Virus record (IMG/VR): IMGVR_UViG_3300024431_000006
Span: 1-50,997 of that record
Strand: one strand, 5' to 3'
Length of the DNA: 50,997 nt
Source of the DNA: a virus
The notes beneath the pieces were generated by a model, which saw only the letters and a list, made by a program, of their open reading frames with translations, made no database searches and was not told the origin of the DNA. Shown piece after piece: positions 5,787 to 13,787 of the stretch. Within the stretch, counting starts at the first letter, position 1. The number at the start of each line of letters is the position of its first letter. A program made the translations under genes and the position numbers.

Positions 5787-6140
5787 ATGCCCGACCCAGA
5801 GACCGTCGTTGGCCAGAACCCAGAAGCCCTGTCCGAAGGACCCGGAAGAACGAGCGACCCGGAAGACCTGGCCAAGAAGTCAGAGAGGTCAGAGAAGGCC
5901 CACCCCGCCGCCCGCCGCGAGCGCATCCAGATGACGAAGGCTCGCTTCCGCCACGTTGCTGTGCGTCAGGGCACGGAGCAGTCGGGCGCGATTCTCACCC
6001 TGACCGACGAGTTCGGCGCGCTTGCAGAGGTCATCGAAACCCGGTGTCACGACTCTCGTGAGAAGAGCACCGCGCTCACGCTGCTTTTGCAGGCCAAGAT
6101 GATGGCCGTACACGCGATCACGCATCGAGGTGGGGGATAA
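5787..6140 (+). CDS. Acb2/Tad1-hairpin-like protein (candidate anti-CBASS cyclic-nucleotide sponge)
   Basis: Residues 53-112 fit the small helical-hairpin family (former DUF7681) that includes the phage anti-CBASS protein Acb2. RF starts the domain at 53-54, and the hallmark CHDSREKSTALT is at 87-98, followed by a helix ending MMAVHAI. Acb2 forms oligomers that bind and sequester cyclic di- and trinucleotide signals made by CBASS, which blocks host abortive defence. Differences here are an unusual 50-residue, charged N-terminal extension and a histidine where I expect an aromatic residue after RF. ATG at 5787 has AGGAG 8 bases upstream. Function is inferred from motif similarity only. Confidence 0.7.
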   Translation: MPDPETVVGQNPEALSEGPGRTSDPEDLAKKSERSEKAHPAARRERIQMTKARFRHVAVRQGTEQSGAILTLTDEFGALAEVIETRCHDSREKSTALTLLLQAKMMAVHAITHRGGG

Positions 6141-6196
6141 ACCACTTCGGCACGACCCTTGCGGCTATCCTCAGTAGCATCGGAGGAGGGTTCGGG

Positions 6197-6811
6197 ATGG
6201 CACAGACTAGCAAATACGGGAGTCGGGTGACTGGCGACGGGCAGTACGTCCCGGAGCCGGCCACCCGGTCGGAGGCCAAGATGAAGCGCCTGGCAAGTGA
6301 GATAGGGGTGCGCCCTCCGCGTTATGGCGAGCAGCCCTTCTCCGGCGGCCCGAACGACAGGCCGTTCCCCCCGCGCTACGGCGAGACCCAGATGGCGAAG
6401 CTGGAGGCCGACGCACGCGACGTGTACATGAAGTGCGTGAAGGAGGCTGAGGTGGTGAAGGGCGGGTACCTCAACGAGCACGAGAAGAAGTCCATCAAGG
6501 TTCTCGTCGAGAAGGCGTTCCACGACGGCGGCGCGACCCAGAACATGCTCATGGAGGCGAAGCGTCGGATCGACCGGGGCCTCCCCACCGAGGGCATCTG
6601 GAAGAAGGTCACTGACGACGGGCTGAATCCCCTCCGCTTCGACGAAGAACAGTTGCGAAAGCTGGCCGACATCCCGACCCTGAAGCGTGGGGTGGGCGGC
6701 AGCTTCCCCCTGGGACGGGTACTCCGAGAGGTGCCGTCGCCGCCTCAGCCAGACGAGTACGCAGGGCTGACGACAGAGCAACGCGAGATCCTCGCAGGCA
6801 TGGAGGGATAG
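6197..6811 (+). CDS. Hypothetical protein, 204 aa
   Basis: ATG at 6197 follows GGAGGAGGG. The N-terminal 65 residues are low in structure, rich in P, R and G, with two copies of PPRYGE (about residues 39-44 and 58-63). The middle is helical (EADARDVYMKCVKEAEVV, HEKKSIKVLVEKAFHDGG) and the C-terminus is proline-rich. No enzyme motif or membrane segment is seen. It is the first gene of the segment leading to the 914-residue protein, and may be virion-related. Function unknown. Confidence 0.8.
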   Translation: MAQTSKYGSRVTGDGQYVPEPATRSEAKMKRLASEIGVRPPRYGEQPFSGGPNDRPFPPRYGETQMAKLEADARDVYMKCVKEAEVVKGGYLNEHEKKSIKVLVEKAFHDGGATQNMLMEAKRRIDRGLPTEGIWKKVTDDGLNPLRFDEEQLRKLADIPTLKRGVGGSFPLGRVLREVPSPPQPDEYAGLTTEQREILAGMEG

Positions 6812-6973
6812 ATGTGCAAACACGTCCAGTTCAACTTCGATGAAGCGATCAAGGAAGCCTGGAAGGACGCCCAGGAGGGCGACTCAGACAGGTGGGAGCC
6901 CCCCTCCAAGGAGGAGCGGAATGGGAAGCCACTGAGCCGAGAACAAGAAGCGATCTTGCAGAAGATGAGGTAG
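6812..6973 (+). CDS. Small hypothetical protein, 53 aa
   Basis: ATG at 6812 directly follows the stop of the previous gene and the frame closes at TAG 6971-6973. The peptide is acidic and helical (FDEAIKEAWKDAQEG, SREQEAILQKM) with an N-terminal CKH. It contains TTG CAG, in line with the genome word. It fills the gap between two clear genes, which supports coding. Function unknown. Confidence 0.65.
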   Translation: MCKHVQFNFDEAIKEAWKDAQEGDSDRWEPPSKEERNGKPLSREQEAILQKMR

Positions 6974-6989
6974 ACGGCAAGACTGAGGC

Positions 6990-9734
6990 ATGGCCCTCAC
7001 GAGTTTCGTCCCCAGGCGCGGCACCCGCCTCGACGGCGGCGTCTTCGATCCAGACGACCCGAAGAAGCGGCGTGGAGCGAAGAACGGTAATGGCCGTAAG
7101 GGATTCCGCCCCAAGGTCGCCCCCTCCCGCGAGGCCGAACAACTCGGTCCCATCGCCCAGGGAGACGGCTTCTACATGGACCGCAGCGGCGTGCTGCGCG
7201 CCAACCCGACGTTCCGGGAAGAGCAGCCCGACGCCGCTCGCTTCCCCTCCACCCGTCGCAGAGCGGGCGGTGGACCGAACCTACTGAGCCGGGTGCTCTC
7301 CAACTTCCGCATGACCGTGGACCCGACCCAGGAGGGGTTTGCAGACCGTGGCGTGCCCGGCCTGGTGACGGGCCTGATCCGGGACATCCAGCGGAACCCC
7401 ATCCCCTGGGCACCCTACATCGGTGACGCCATCGGCTTCCAGGAGGGCGGGGAGTTGGCGGGCGAGGGACAGCGCGAGGGCTCGCTGCTCAAGGAGTTGG
7501 GAGGCGCTGGCATCCAGGGACTCAGCCTGTTCGGCATGGGTGAACTCGGACGCCCGCTGGCGCGTGCCCTCTCGCGTGCGGCGGAGCACCCCGAGTTGAT
7601 CGGGGCCGTGGCCGCTGGCCTGAGACGGAAGCCTCTCCAGGGCGCTGCTCCCGACCCGACCCAGGAGCTTCTGGAGCTTGGTGACCCACGTAAGTCGCGC
7701 AACATCCCGGTGGAAGAGCACGGCCTGATGGAGACCGGCGATATGCCTGGTCGCTGGTTCAGCCGGACGGCCCGCGAGATCGAGGGTGCCCCGGACGAGC
7801 AGAGCGCCCAGGAGTGGCTCCGTCTGCTAACGGGTGAGGAGGGCACCCAGTTCACGCTGGCGGAACGTGGCTTCGTGACCGAGAGCGGGCTGGAGGGTCC
7901 ACTGCCCCACGGTACCCGGAGCGGGACGGCGACCACCAACGTGCGGAAGAAGAAGCAGGTCGATGTGCCCCAGCGCGAGGTCACCCAGACTCGTCTGGGC
8001 GATGTGCTCCGGGGTGGGGACCCCCAGAGGCCCGTCACGAAGCAGGAGCTTTTGCAGAGGATCGACGACCGGATGCCTCCGATGACGGAGACCATCTCCA
8101 CGGATGCGGCCTCAGAGTACGTGATTCCGGGCGGGGAGAACTACCGCGCCATCAGCATCGGGCTCGACGTGGAGAAGATGCAGGAGGAACTCATCCCCAG
8201 GCTCCACCGCCAGCTTGCAGCCGGGGATGAGATCAGGACGGGTTCGGGTATGCTGCGCCTCGACGGCGACGAGATCGTCCTCACAACGGGCGCTGGCCCC
8301 GGCAGGGTCGTGCCGAACACCGAAGAGGGTATCGCGGAACTCGCTCGCAGTCTCCCCGAGGGCGGGCTGCTGCCTCCTGGGTCGAGTGGCTCCCACATCG
8401 GCGGATCTGAGGAGATGATGCACCTGCGGGTGCAGGACAACTACAGCTTCGACGACATCAAGACCCTCGACGTGATCGAGCTTCAGTCGGACCTCTTCCA
8501 GAAGCAGGCACGCCGGGAGGGCACCGACCTCCCGTTCAGCCACTCAGACGACTTCACGGCGTTGCTCGTGCGACGTTCGTTCCGCGAGGCGATGTCCGGC
8601 GACTACCGGAGGATCTCGTTCCCGACCGGGGAGCAGATCATGGCCATCCCTGGCATGGGCGCGGACCAGCGAATCGCGGACTACTACGACAAGGTTGTGG
8701 AGCGTCAGGTGCGCCGGGTCACGAAGGAGCTTGGTCTCCCGGAGCCGGAGATTAAACACATCTACGAGGGCGGGATGTCGGAGGAGGCGCGGGACGAGGC
8801 TCTCAGCGAGGCCATCGACGAGATCGTGGGTGAGTGGGACCCCACCGACGCCGAAGAGGTGATGCGGACCAACTACCAGGATATGGTTCGTGAGGACATC
8901 GACGAGGTCTTCGACGTGGCGGAGTACCTCGACGAGGACGACTTCCTGAACAACGAGGGCCAACTCGACGAGGTGCTGTGGGAAGAGGCGGTGACCGATG
9001 CCCAGGAGTCGTACATCGCAAGCGCGGGCGAACACCTCGACTACAACGTCCCGGCTGAGTGGGAGGTGCGCGAGGCCGCGATGAACTACGAGAACTTCGA
9101 CCGCTGGCTGGAGAACAACTTCGAGGACTTCGCAGCCCACGGGGACCGGAGCCAACTGGAGACCATCTTCGACCAGGTCCAGAGTGCGTTCGAGGACCCC
9201 CACAGCTTCATCGACGACTTCGGCACTGGCGAGTCGTTCGGGTCCCTCGCCATCGACCTCCCGGAGCCGCGCAAGCCGTTCGAGCAGATCGACATGGAGA
9301 TCAGCGCCGCTCGCGAGAAGGCTCTGACTGGCGGAGGGGAGTTCGACAGGCGGGCAGACCCGACCGCCTCCAGGCTCCCAGGGGACCCTGAACGCCCCGC
9401 ACGTCGCGAAGGCGGCGACCAGCGGGCAGGGGGAGTGCGTAGAGGCAGCGGCCCGTCCTCCGACCCGATGGCCGAGGAAATCTGGTCGGGCGCGGAGCGT
9501 CGGGCCACCAACGACCTCGACCGGAGGGCCGTGGAGAGGGCCAGGGAGATGTCCAAGGAAGAGAACCTGGACCCCCTCATCCTGCTGCGGCGGGCGCTGG
9601 AGGAGCAGGAAAGCGGGCGGAAGCTCTCGAAGTACGAGCAGGCCAGGAAGGTGGGCATGAGGCTCTCAGCCCTGGTGGGCGCGACGGCTGTGGGATCGCA
9701 GGCTATGCAGCGCCGGAGAGAAGGTACCCGATGA
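6990..9734 (+). CDS. Large polyvalent-type protein, 914 aa (probable virion-associated)
   Basis: The N-terminal 95 residues are basic and disordered, followed by GFYMDRSGVLRANPTF and a region with hydrophobic helices (about 105-215). The central part around 370-550 has the pattern of phage polyvalent-protein domains: YRAISIGLDVE, HIGGSEEMMHLRVQD, KTLDVIELQSDLFQKQ, then ALLVRRSFREAMSGDYRRISFPTG. The next 200 residues are strongly acidic and helical. The C-terminus is basic, with AGATAVGS-like small residues. Such proteins are often packaged and injected. Its position just before lysis-like and terminase genes fits, but no activity can be assigned. Confidence 0.75.
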   Translation: MALTSFVPRRGTRLDGGVFDPDDPKKRRGAKNGNGRKGFRPKVAPSREAEQLGPIAQGDGFYMDRSGVLRANPTFREEQPDAARFPSTRRRAGGGPNLLSRVLSNFRMTVDPTQEGFADRGVPGLVTGLIRDIQRNPIPWAPYIGDAIGFQEGGELAGEGQREGSLLKELGGAGIQGLSLFGMGELGRPLARALSRAAEHPELIGAVAAGLRRKPLQGAAPDPTQELLELGDPRKSRNIPVEEHGLMETGDMPGRWFSRTAREIEGAPDEQSAQEWLRLLTGEEGTQFTLAERGFVTESGLEGPLPHGTRSGTATTNVRKKKQVDVPQREVTQTRLGDVLRGGDPQRPVTKQELLQRIDDRMPPMTETISTDAASEYVIPGGENYRAISIGLDVEKMQEELIPRLHRQLAAGDEIRTGSGMLRLDGDEIVLTTGAGPGRVVPNTEEGIAELARSLPEGGLLPPGSSGSHIGGSEEMMHLRVQDNYSFDDIKTLDVIELQSDLFQKQARREGTDLPFSHSDDFTALLVRRSFREAMSGDYRRISFPTGEQIMAIPGMGADQRIADYYDKVVERQVRRVTKELGLPEPEIKHIYEGGMSEEARDEALSEAIDEIVGEWDPTDAEEVMRTNYQDMVREDIDEVFDVAEYLDEDDFLNNEGQLDEVLWEEAVTDAQESYIASAGEHLDYNVPAEWEVREAAMNYENFDRWLENNFEDFAAHGDRSQLETIFDQVQSAFEDPHSFIDDFGTGESFGSLAIDLPEPRKPFEQIDMEISAAREKALTGGGEFDRRADPTASRLPGDPERPARREGGDQRAGGVRRGSGPSSDPMAEEIWSGAERRATNDLDRRAVERAREMSKEENLDPLILLRRALEEQESGRKLSKYEQARKVGMRLSALVGATAVGSQAMQRRREGTR

Positions 9735-10432
9735 GGGTAGGCACGATCATCCTCATCCTCATCCTGCTCGTTGTCACCGGGCTCTCGGTCCGGGGCATGT
9801 CAGCAGCCAGGAGGGACCTTGCAGTCGCAGAAGCGAACGAACGGGCCGCGCTCGACACGACGCGGACGCACCTCAGAGACTCAGTGGCTGCTTCTACCCG
9901 ACTCGCCGTCCAGGCGGCCATCATTCCTGACTCGGTGTCAGACGCGCTGGCCGAGGCTCTTCAGGATCGCGATGCGAACCTCGTGGCTTTTCAACGGTCG
10001 GAGATCGCCTTCGATTCGGTCGTTGCTCTCGGCCAGGTGGCCGCTGTGGACACCGTCTTCGTGGAGGGAGAAGACACGATCCGCGTCGTCACGTTCGAGC
10101 TTGAGGGACCGCCGATACGTGGCGAGCAGGTGGTCAAGCTCACTCCTGGGACGCCAGTCCCAGGCCAGGCCAGGCCCCTCTCTGTCACGCTCGACTCCCG
10201 ACTGGTGGTGAGCCCCTTCAGCATCACCTACGGCATCGCGTGTCAGAACAACGACCCAGTGTTCGCGTGGAAGACCCCGGACTGGGTGACCGCGACGTTT
10301 GCAGGGGGAACAGTCGAGCCTGACGTGTGCTACACTCCACCCCCCACACCCATTCTGTCGATCAGCGTGGGGAAGAGCGTGTGGCTGGCTGCTGGTGTAG
10401 CGGTCGGGTATCTTCTGAGCGAGGTCCGATGA
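9731..10432 (+). CDS. Membrane-anchored protein, 233 aa (spanin-like candidate)
   Basis: ATG at 9731 overlaps the preceding TGA (ATGA). One N-terminal membrane anchor spans about residues 4-20 (GTIILILILLVVTGLSV), followed by a coiled-coil-like helix (RDLAVAEANERAALD) and a long periplasmic-type beta-rich part with two cysteines. It ends in a second hydrophobic stretch (SVWLAAGVAVGYLL). Such topology occurs in phage inner-membrane spanins and in phage DUF6549-like proteins. Next to a putative holin it could act in envelope disruption. No family is certain. Confidence 0.65.
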   Translation: MRVGTIILILILLVVTGLSVRGMSAARRDLAVAEANERAALDTTRTHLRDSVAASTRLAVQAAIIPDSVSDALAEALQDRDANLVAFQRSEIAFDSVVALGQVAAVDTVFVEGEDTIRVVTFELEGPPIRGEQVVKLTPGTPVPGQARPLSVTLDSRLVVSPFSITYGIACQNNDPVFAWKTPDWVTATFAGGTVEPDVCYTPPPTPILSISVGKSVWLAAGVAVGYLLSEVR

Positions 10433-10442
10433 GGGAGGGGAG

Positions 10443-10808
10443 ATGTCAACGGAGGAGCGGAGGTCAAGGAACAGCAGCACAGGTGCGCCCACGCAGTTGA
10501 TGGTGGCCTACAAGGCGCTGCCGAAGAAGGACGTTCGGCGCTTCCAGTGGGTCGGCCTCGTGCTCATGGCCATGTCAGCGGTCTTCCTCCTGGCGGTGCC
10601 GATCTTCGTGCCGATCCCGGTGGTGAGCTACGTCGTCGCCGTCATCCTCTTCCTCGTCGGCGTCTGCTTCCTGTGGCCGCCGCTCGGCATCTGGGCGGCC
10701 TCCGCGATCCCGAACGGGGTGGCCAAGGTGATCCCCGGCATCGGTGGCCTCGTGAAGAAGGGGCTGCTCGACCAGATCCCCGACCGCCGCGACGAGGACG
10801 ACGCTTGA
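10443..10808 (+). CDS. Two-segment membrane protein (holin candidate), 121 aa
   Basis: A polar basic N-terminus (residues 1-34) precedes two hydrophobic segments, about 37-57 (VGLVLMAMSAVFLLAVPIFV) and 61-85 (VSYVVAVILFLVGVCFLW), then a polar acidic C-terminus. This is a class II holin-like topology. It sits directly after a spanin-like gene and before the terminase. The lysin gene is far away at 37086, so a holin role is only a guess. Confidence 0.55.
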   Translation: MSTEERRSRNSSTGAPTQLMVAYKALPKKDVRRFQWVGLVLMAMSAVFLLAVPIFVPIPVVSYVVAVILFLVGVCFLWPPLGIWAASAIPNGVAKVIPGIGGLVKKGLLDQIPDRRDEDDA

Positions 10809-10812
10809 CCAC

Positions 10813-10838
10813 CCCCAGGGGTGTAGGGTACCCTGGGG
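10813..10838 (+). promoter_or_regulatory. Hairpin over the terminase ribosome site
   Basis: CCCCAGGG (10813-10820) and CCCTGGGG (10831-10838) form a perfect eight-pair stem around a ten-base loop. The 3' strand contains the only G-rich Shine-Dalgarno candidate for the terminase ATG at 10842. The stem could hide the ribosome site or end upstream transcription, but no T-tract follows. Confidence 0.55.
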
Positions 10839-10841
10839 ACC

Positions 10842-12347
10842 ATGATCGAACAGAAGGTCGTCTGGACCCCAAACTCACGCCCCCAGGAGCTATTCTGCGC
10901 CTCCACTGAGGACGAGGTCTTCTACGGCGGCGCGAAGGGGTGCGCGAAGTCGGACGCCATCCTGATGGCCGCGCTCCAGCAGATCGACAAGCCGCAGTAC
11001 AAGGCGCTGATCCTCCGCCAGACGTTCCCCGAGGTCCAGGAACTCATCGACCGTAGCCACCGCCTCTTCCCCCAGATGCGGGGCGCTCCCCAGTGGTCGG
11101 GCCAACTGAAGCGGTGGACCTGGGCGGGTGGTGTCGTCCTCCAGTTCGGGTACTGCAAGACGAAGGACGAGGTCCAGCGGTACCACGGCCAGGAGTGGGC
11201 CTACATCGGGTTCGACGAGGTGGCCGACGTTCAGGACGAGCGCGTCTGGGTGATGCTCCAGGCGGAGAATCGCTGCCCGAACAAAGACGTGCTCTGCTTC
11301 ATGCGCGGCACGGGCAACCCTGGGAAGCCGGGGCACCCCTGGATCAAGAGGCGCTTCATCGACCCCTGCGGTTTGCAGGGCGAGAACGTCTACCGCTACC
11401 GCTACGAGATGCCGGGCCTCCCACCCGTCGAACTCACCCGCCGGTTCATCCCCGCTCGCGTCACTGACAACCCGGTCTACGCGAACGACCCGAAGTACAT
11501 GTCGCGGCTCTACAGCCTACCCGAGATCCTGCGGAAGCAGCTTCTCTACGGCGACTGGAGCGCCGGGTTCGGGATGGCGCTCGACGAACTCGACGCCAGC
11601 GTCCACATGGTCCAGCCGTTCGACATCCCTGCAAACTGGGTGCAGTTCGGGGCCTTCGACTGGGGGTACAACCACCCCTGGGTCTTCGGCCACTACGCGG
11701 CCTCCGAGGACGGGGTCATCGTGAAGGTGAACACGTACTCGGGCCGCTTGCAGAGCGACCGCCAGATCGCTGAGACGATCATCGACGTGGTGGACATCAC
11801 GAAGCTCCGGTACGTGACGGCGGGGCATGACTGCTGGGCTCACCACAAGTCCAGGGCGGACGACAACACCCCGTCCACGGCAGAGCGGTTCATGGAGTAC
11901 GAGATCCACCTCAGCCAGGCCAACACGGGTCGCTACGCCGGTCTCAGGAACTTCCGCGAGCAGGTGGCGTGGAAGGGGATCCTGAACCAGGGGACGATGG
12001 ACGGGGAGCCCAACTTCTACATGATGGACACGCCCCAGAATCGGAAGTGCTTCGAGACCCTCCAGGGCATGATCGTGAACCCCGAGGACCCCGAGGACGC
12101 GCTGAAGGTGGACGCGGACCCGGTCACGGGAGAGGGCGGCGACGACGTGTACGACGAGACGCGCTACGCGCTCGCGAGCCGTCCAGGGCGTGCCGAGACC
12201 AACTGGCAGGACCAGCCCGTGAGGGCCTTCGACCGGGCCGTGCTGCTCCACGAGATGGAGAAGCGGAGGCACACCGGACAGCCGGTCCAGGACCCTGACG
12301 ACATCAACTACGACGACCTACCCCAAGATGGAGTGCTGCTACTGTGA
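10842..12347 (+). CDS. terL: Terminase large subunit (packaging ATPase-nuclease)
   Basis: This motor pumps DNA into the prohead and cuts the concatemer. The ATPase domain shows a P-loop, GGAKGCAKS, at residues 29-37, with K36 as the conserved lysine, and Walker B YIGFDE at 121-126 with catalytic E126. The C-terminal RNase-H-like nuclease begins near FGAFDWGYNHPW, with further acidic residues in TAGHDCW and the DVYDETRYALASR segment near the end. At 501 residues it is normal for the Terminase_6 group. The start is ATG at 10842, behind a hairpin. No clear small subunit lies directly upstream. Confidence 0.95.
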   Translation: MIEQKVVWTPNSRPQELFCASTEDEVFYGGAKGCAKSDAILMAALQQIDKPQYKALILRQTFPEVQELIDRSHRLFPQMRGAPQWSGQLKRWTWAGGVVLQFGYCKTKDEVQRYHGQEWAYIGFDEVADVQDERVWVMLQAENRCPNKDVLCFMRGTGNPGKPGHPWIKRRFIDPCGLQGENVYRYRYEMPGLPPVELTRRFIPARVTDNPVYANDPKYMSRLYSLPEILRKQLLYGDWSAGFGMALDELDASVHMVQPFDIPANWVQFGAFDWGYNHPWVFGHYAASEDGVIVKVNTYSGRLQSDRQIAETIIDVVDITKLRYVTAGHDCWAHHKSRADDNTPSTAERFMEYEIHLSQANTGRYAGLRNFREQVAWKGILNQGTMDGEPNFYMMDTPQNRKCFETLQGMIVNPEDPEDALKVDADPVTGEGGDDVYDETRYALASRPGRAETNWQDQPVRAFDRAVLLHEMEKRRHTGQPVQDPDDINYDDLPQDGVLLL

Positions 12348-12658
12348 GCGTTGGCGACGAAGGTGCGAAGCCGGAAGAGAAGACTCTGGGCCAGACGTTC
12401 ACCATCGGGGGCAAGACCCTCGACGACTACTTCGACCAGAGGCACAGACACTCCAAGATCACGCGGGGTGAGATGTCCGAACTCATCTCGCTCTTCGTGG
12501 ACAAGCACACCATGGCGAAGGCCCTGGACGTGATGCGGTTCTACATGCGCGACACGATCAGGAAGGAGGTCGAGGAGGAGATGGGCGCGTTCATGCTGCG
12601 CCTCAAGGGGGAGCCAGAGACGACGGAGGGCGGGATCATCCTTCCCAGCGGACGATGA
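12344..12658 (+). CDS. Hypothetical protein, 104 aa
   Basis: GTG at 12344 overlaps the terminase stop (GTGA). The protein has a helical core (GEMSELISLFVDKHTMAKALDVMRFYMRD) and a hydrophilic tail ending in GGIILPSGR. It may be a terminase partner or small virion protein, based on place only. Confidence 0.75.
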   Translation: MSVGDEGAKPEEKTLGQTFTIGGKTLDDYFDQRHRHSKITRGEMSELISLFVDKHTMAKALDVMRFYMRDTIRKEVEEEMGAFMLRLKGEPETTEGGIILPSGR

Positions 12659-13008
12659 GCCCCGAACTCCTCTTCCTCTGCGGCGTCGGGGTGGGGCTCA
12701 TCATGGGCCTCTACGTGGGCGAGCGCCGGGTGACGAAGGCGCTGCACGAGATGCTCGTGAAGGGCATGATGGGGGGCGTCCCGCAGGCCGAGGTGTGGGA
12801 GCCGGAAGGGGATGACGTGGAGCCGCTCAAGCTCGTGCGCCAGGCGGACGGTGAGGTGAAGGCGATGACCTGGGACGAGGGCACCATCGTCAAAGGCGTC
12901 CAGGAGCTTCTGATGGACGCCAGGAGGCTGGGCCAGAACCTCAGCGAGGAGGAGGCCCGCGACGAGGTCATGCTGATGCTGAATAGCCAGGACGGAGAGA
13001 TGGGGTGA
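12655..13008 (+). CDS. N-terminally membrane-anchored protein, 117 aa
   Basis: ATG at 12655 overlaps the previous stop (ATGA). A hydrophobic segment at residues 4-21 (LLFLCGVGVGLIMGLYVG) is followed by a basic residue pair and an acidic helical remainder. It has no cysteine motif for a lipoprotein. Topology and neighbours allow a lysis-related or virion membrane role. Function unknown. Confidence 0.7.
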   Translation: MSPELLFLCGVGVGLIMGLYVGERRVTKALHEMLVKGMMGGVPQAEVWEPEGDDVEPLKLVRQADGEVKAMTWDEGTIVKGVQELLMDARRLGQNLSEEEARDEVMLMLNSQDGEMG

Positions 13009-13271
13009 GGGGCGTCCGCCACCCGCCACTGAGCAGATTCACCACGATGCAGAAGATCGTACTGGCTCTCGTGGGGCGCGGTCTGACCTACGCGGAGATC
13101 GGGCTCCGGCTGCACATCCACCCCCAGACAGCCAAGCGGCACGCGAAGGACGCGGCTGCGAAGATCCCCGGCAACCTCCCCTGCAAAACGAAGATCCTGT
13201 TCTGGAACCGGGGTGCGACCCTCGACCAGCTAACAGGGGAGGGCTGGACAACCGGAACCCGGAAGCAGTAG
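13005..13271 (+). CDS. LuxR-type helix-turn-helix protein, 88 aa
   Basis: GTG at 13005 overlaps the previous stop. Residues 9-55 fit a LuxR/GerE DNA-binding domain: the helix TTMQKIVLALVGRG, then TYAEIGLRLHIHPQTAKRHAKDA as scaffold and recognition helices with the usual conserved I, T and H/V positions. There is no receiver or ligand domain. It sits between the terminase genes and the tandem repeats upstream of the virion genes, so it could control late transcription or bind packaging sites. Confidence 0.75.
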   Translation: MRGVRHPPLSRFTTMQKIVLALVGRGLTYAEIGLRLHIHPQTAKRHAKDAAAKIPGNLPCKTKILFWNRGATLDQLTGEGWTTGTRKQ

Positions 13272-13328
13272 GCTGAAGCTCGAAGGTGAGTCATAAGGTG
13301 AGTCCCACCCGTTCCCTGAGAGGTTGAA
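13272..13328 (+). promoter_or_regulatory. Short intergenic stretch with tandem AAGGTGAGTC repeats
   Basis: AAGGTGAGTC occurs at 13283-13292 and again at 13295-13304, a 12-base period. It directly follows the HTH gene and precedes the first beta-rich virion gene (start 13329, with GAGAGG upstream). It is a candidate operator or promoter-proximal element. Confidence 0.45.
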
Positions 13329-13784
13329 ATGCCCGGTACAGGTTCAGAAGGTGCGCTTGCAGGTACCCCGTCACGCCTGCGTCTACCGAAGGCCCAGGCC
13401 CGTGTCGCCCGCTCCGTCTTCAACGACGGCTTCGAGATCCCCGACACGACGCCCATCATCAGGTACATCCCCATCATCCAGTGGGGGTCGATCCGCATCC
13501 GCACCAGGATCACGGGAGCGGCAGGCGTGCTCGGCTTCGAGTTCGTCCGACCGGCGCAGAACCGGAACCCGGATCAGGCCACGTCCCTGGAGGCGTTCCC
13601 CTACACGGTGGACCAGCCCGCCATCGACACGACCGCCTGGGTGGACGGGGTCGAGTTGAGCCTGGAGATCACCGACACGGAGCACCAGGGCGAAAACTGG
13701 CTGATGATTACGGCCACCGCAGCCGCGCTCTGCAACGTGGACTTCATGGACATCTCCGGGGTGAACCTTGGTCTGAGCTACTAA
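13329..13784 (+). CDS. Beta-rich virion protein candidate, 151 aa
   Basis: ATG at 13329 has GAGAGG six bases upstream. After a disordered, basic 30-residue start, the sequence alternates short strands (IIRYIPIIQWGSIRIRTRI, GVLGFEFVRP, VELSLEITD, WLMITATAAAL). This fits a small jelly-roll or decoration-type protein. It leads the run of tail-fiber-like genes. Function inferred from composition and context. Confidence 0.7.
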   Translation: MPGTGSEGALAGTPSRLRLPKAQARVARSVFNDGFEIPDTTPIIRYIPIIQWGSIRIRTRITGAAGVLGFEFVRPAQNRNPDQATSLEAFPYTVDQPAIDTTAWVDGVELSLEITDTEHQGENWLMITATAAALCNVDFMDISGVNLGLSY

Positions 13785-13787
13785 GCC

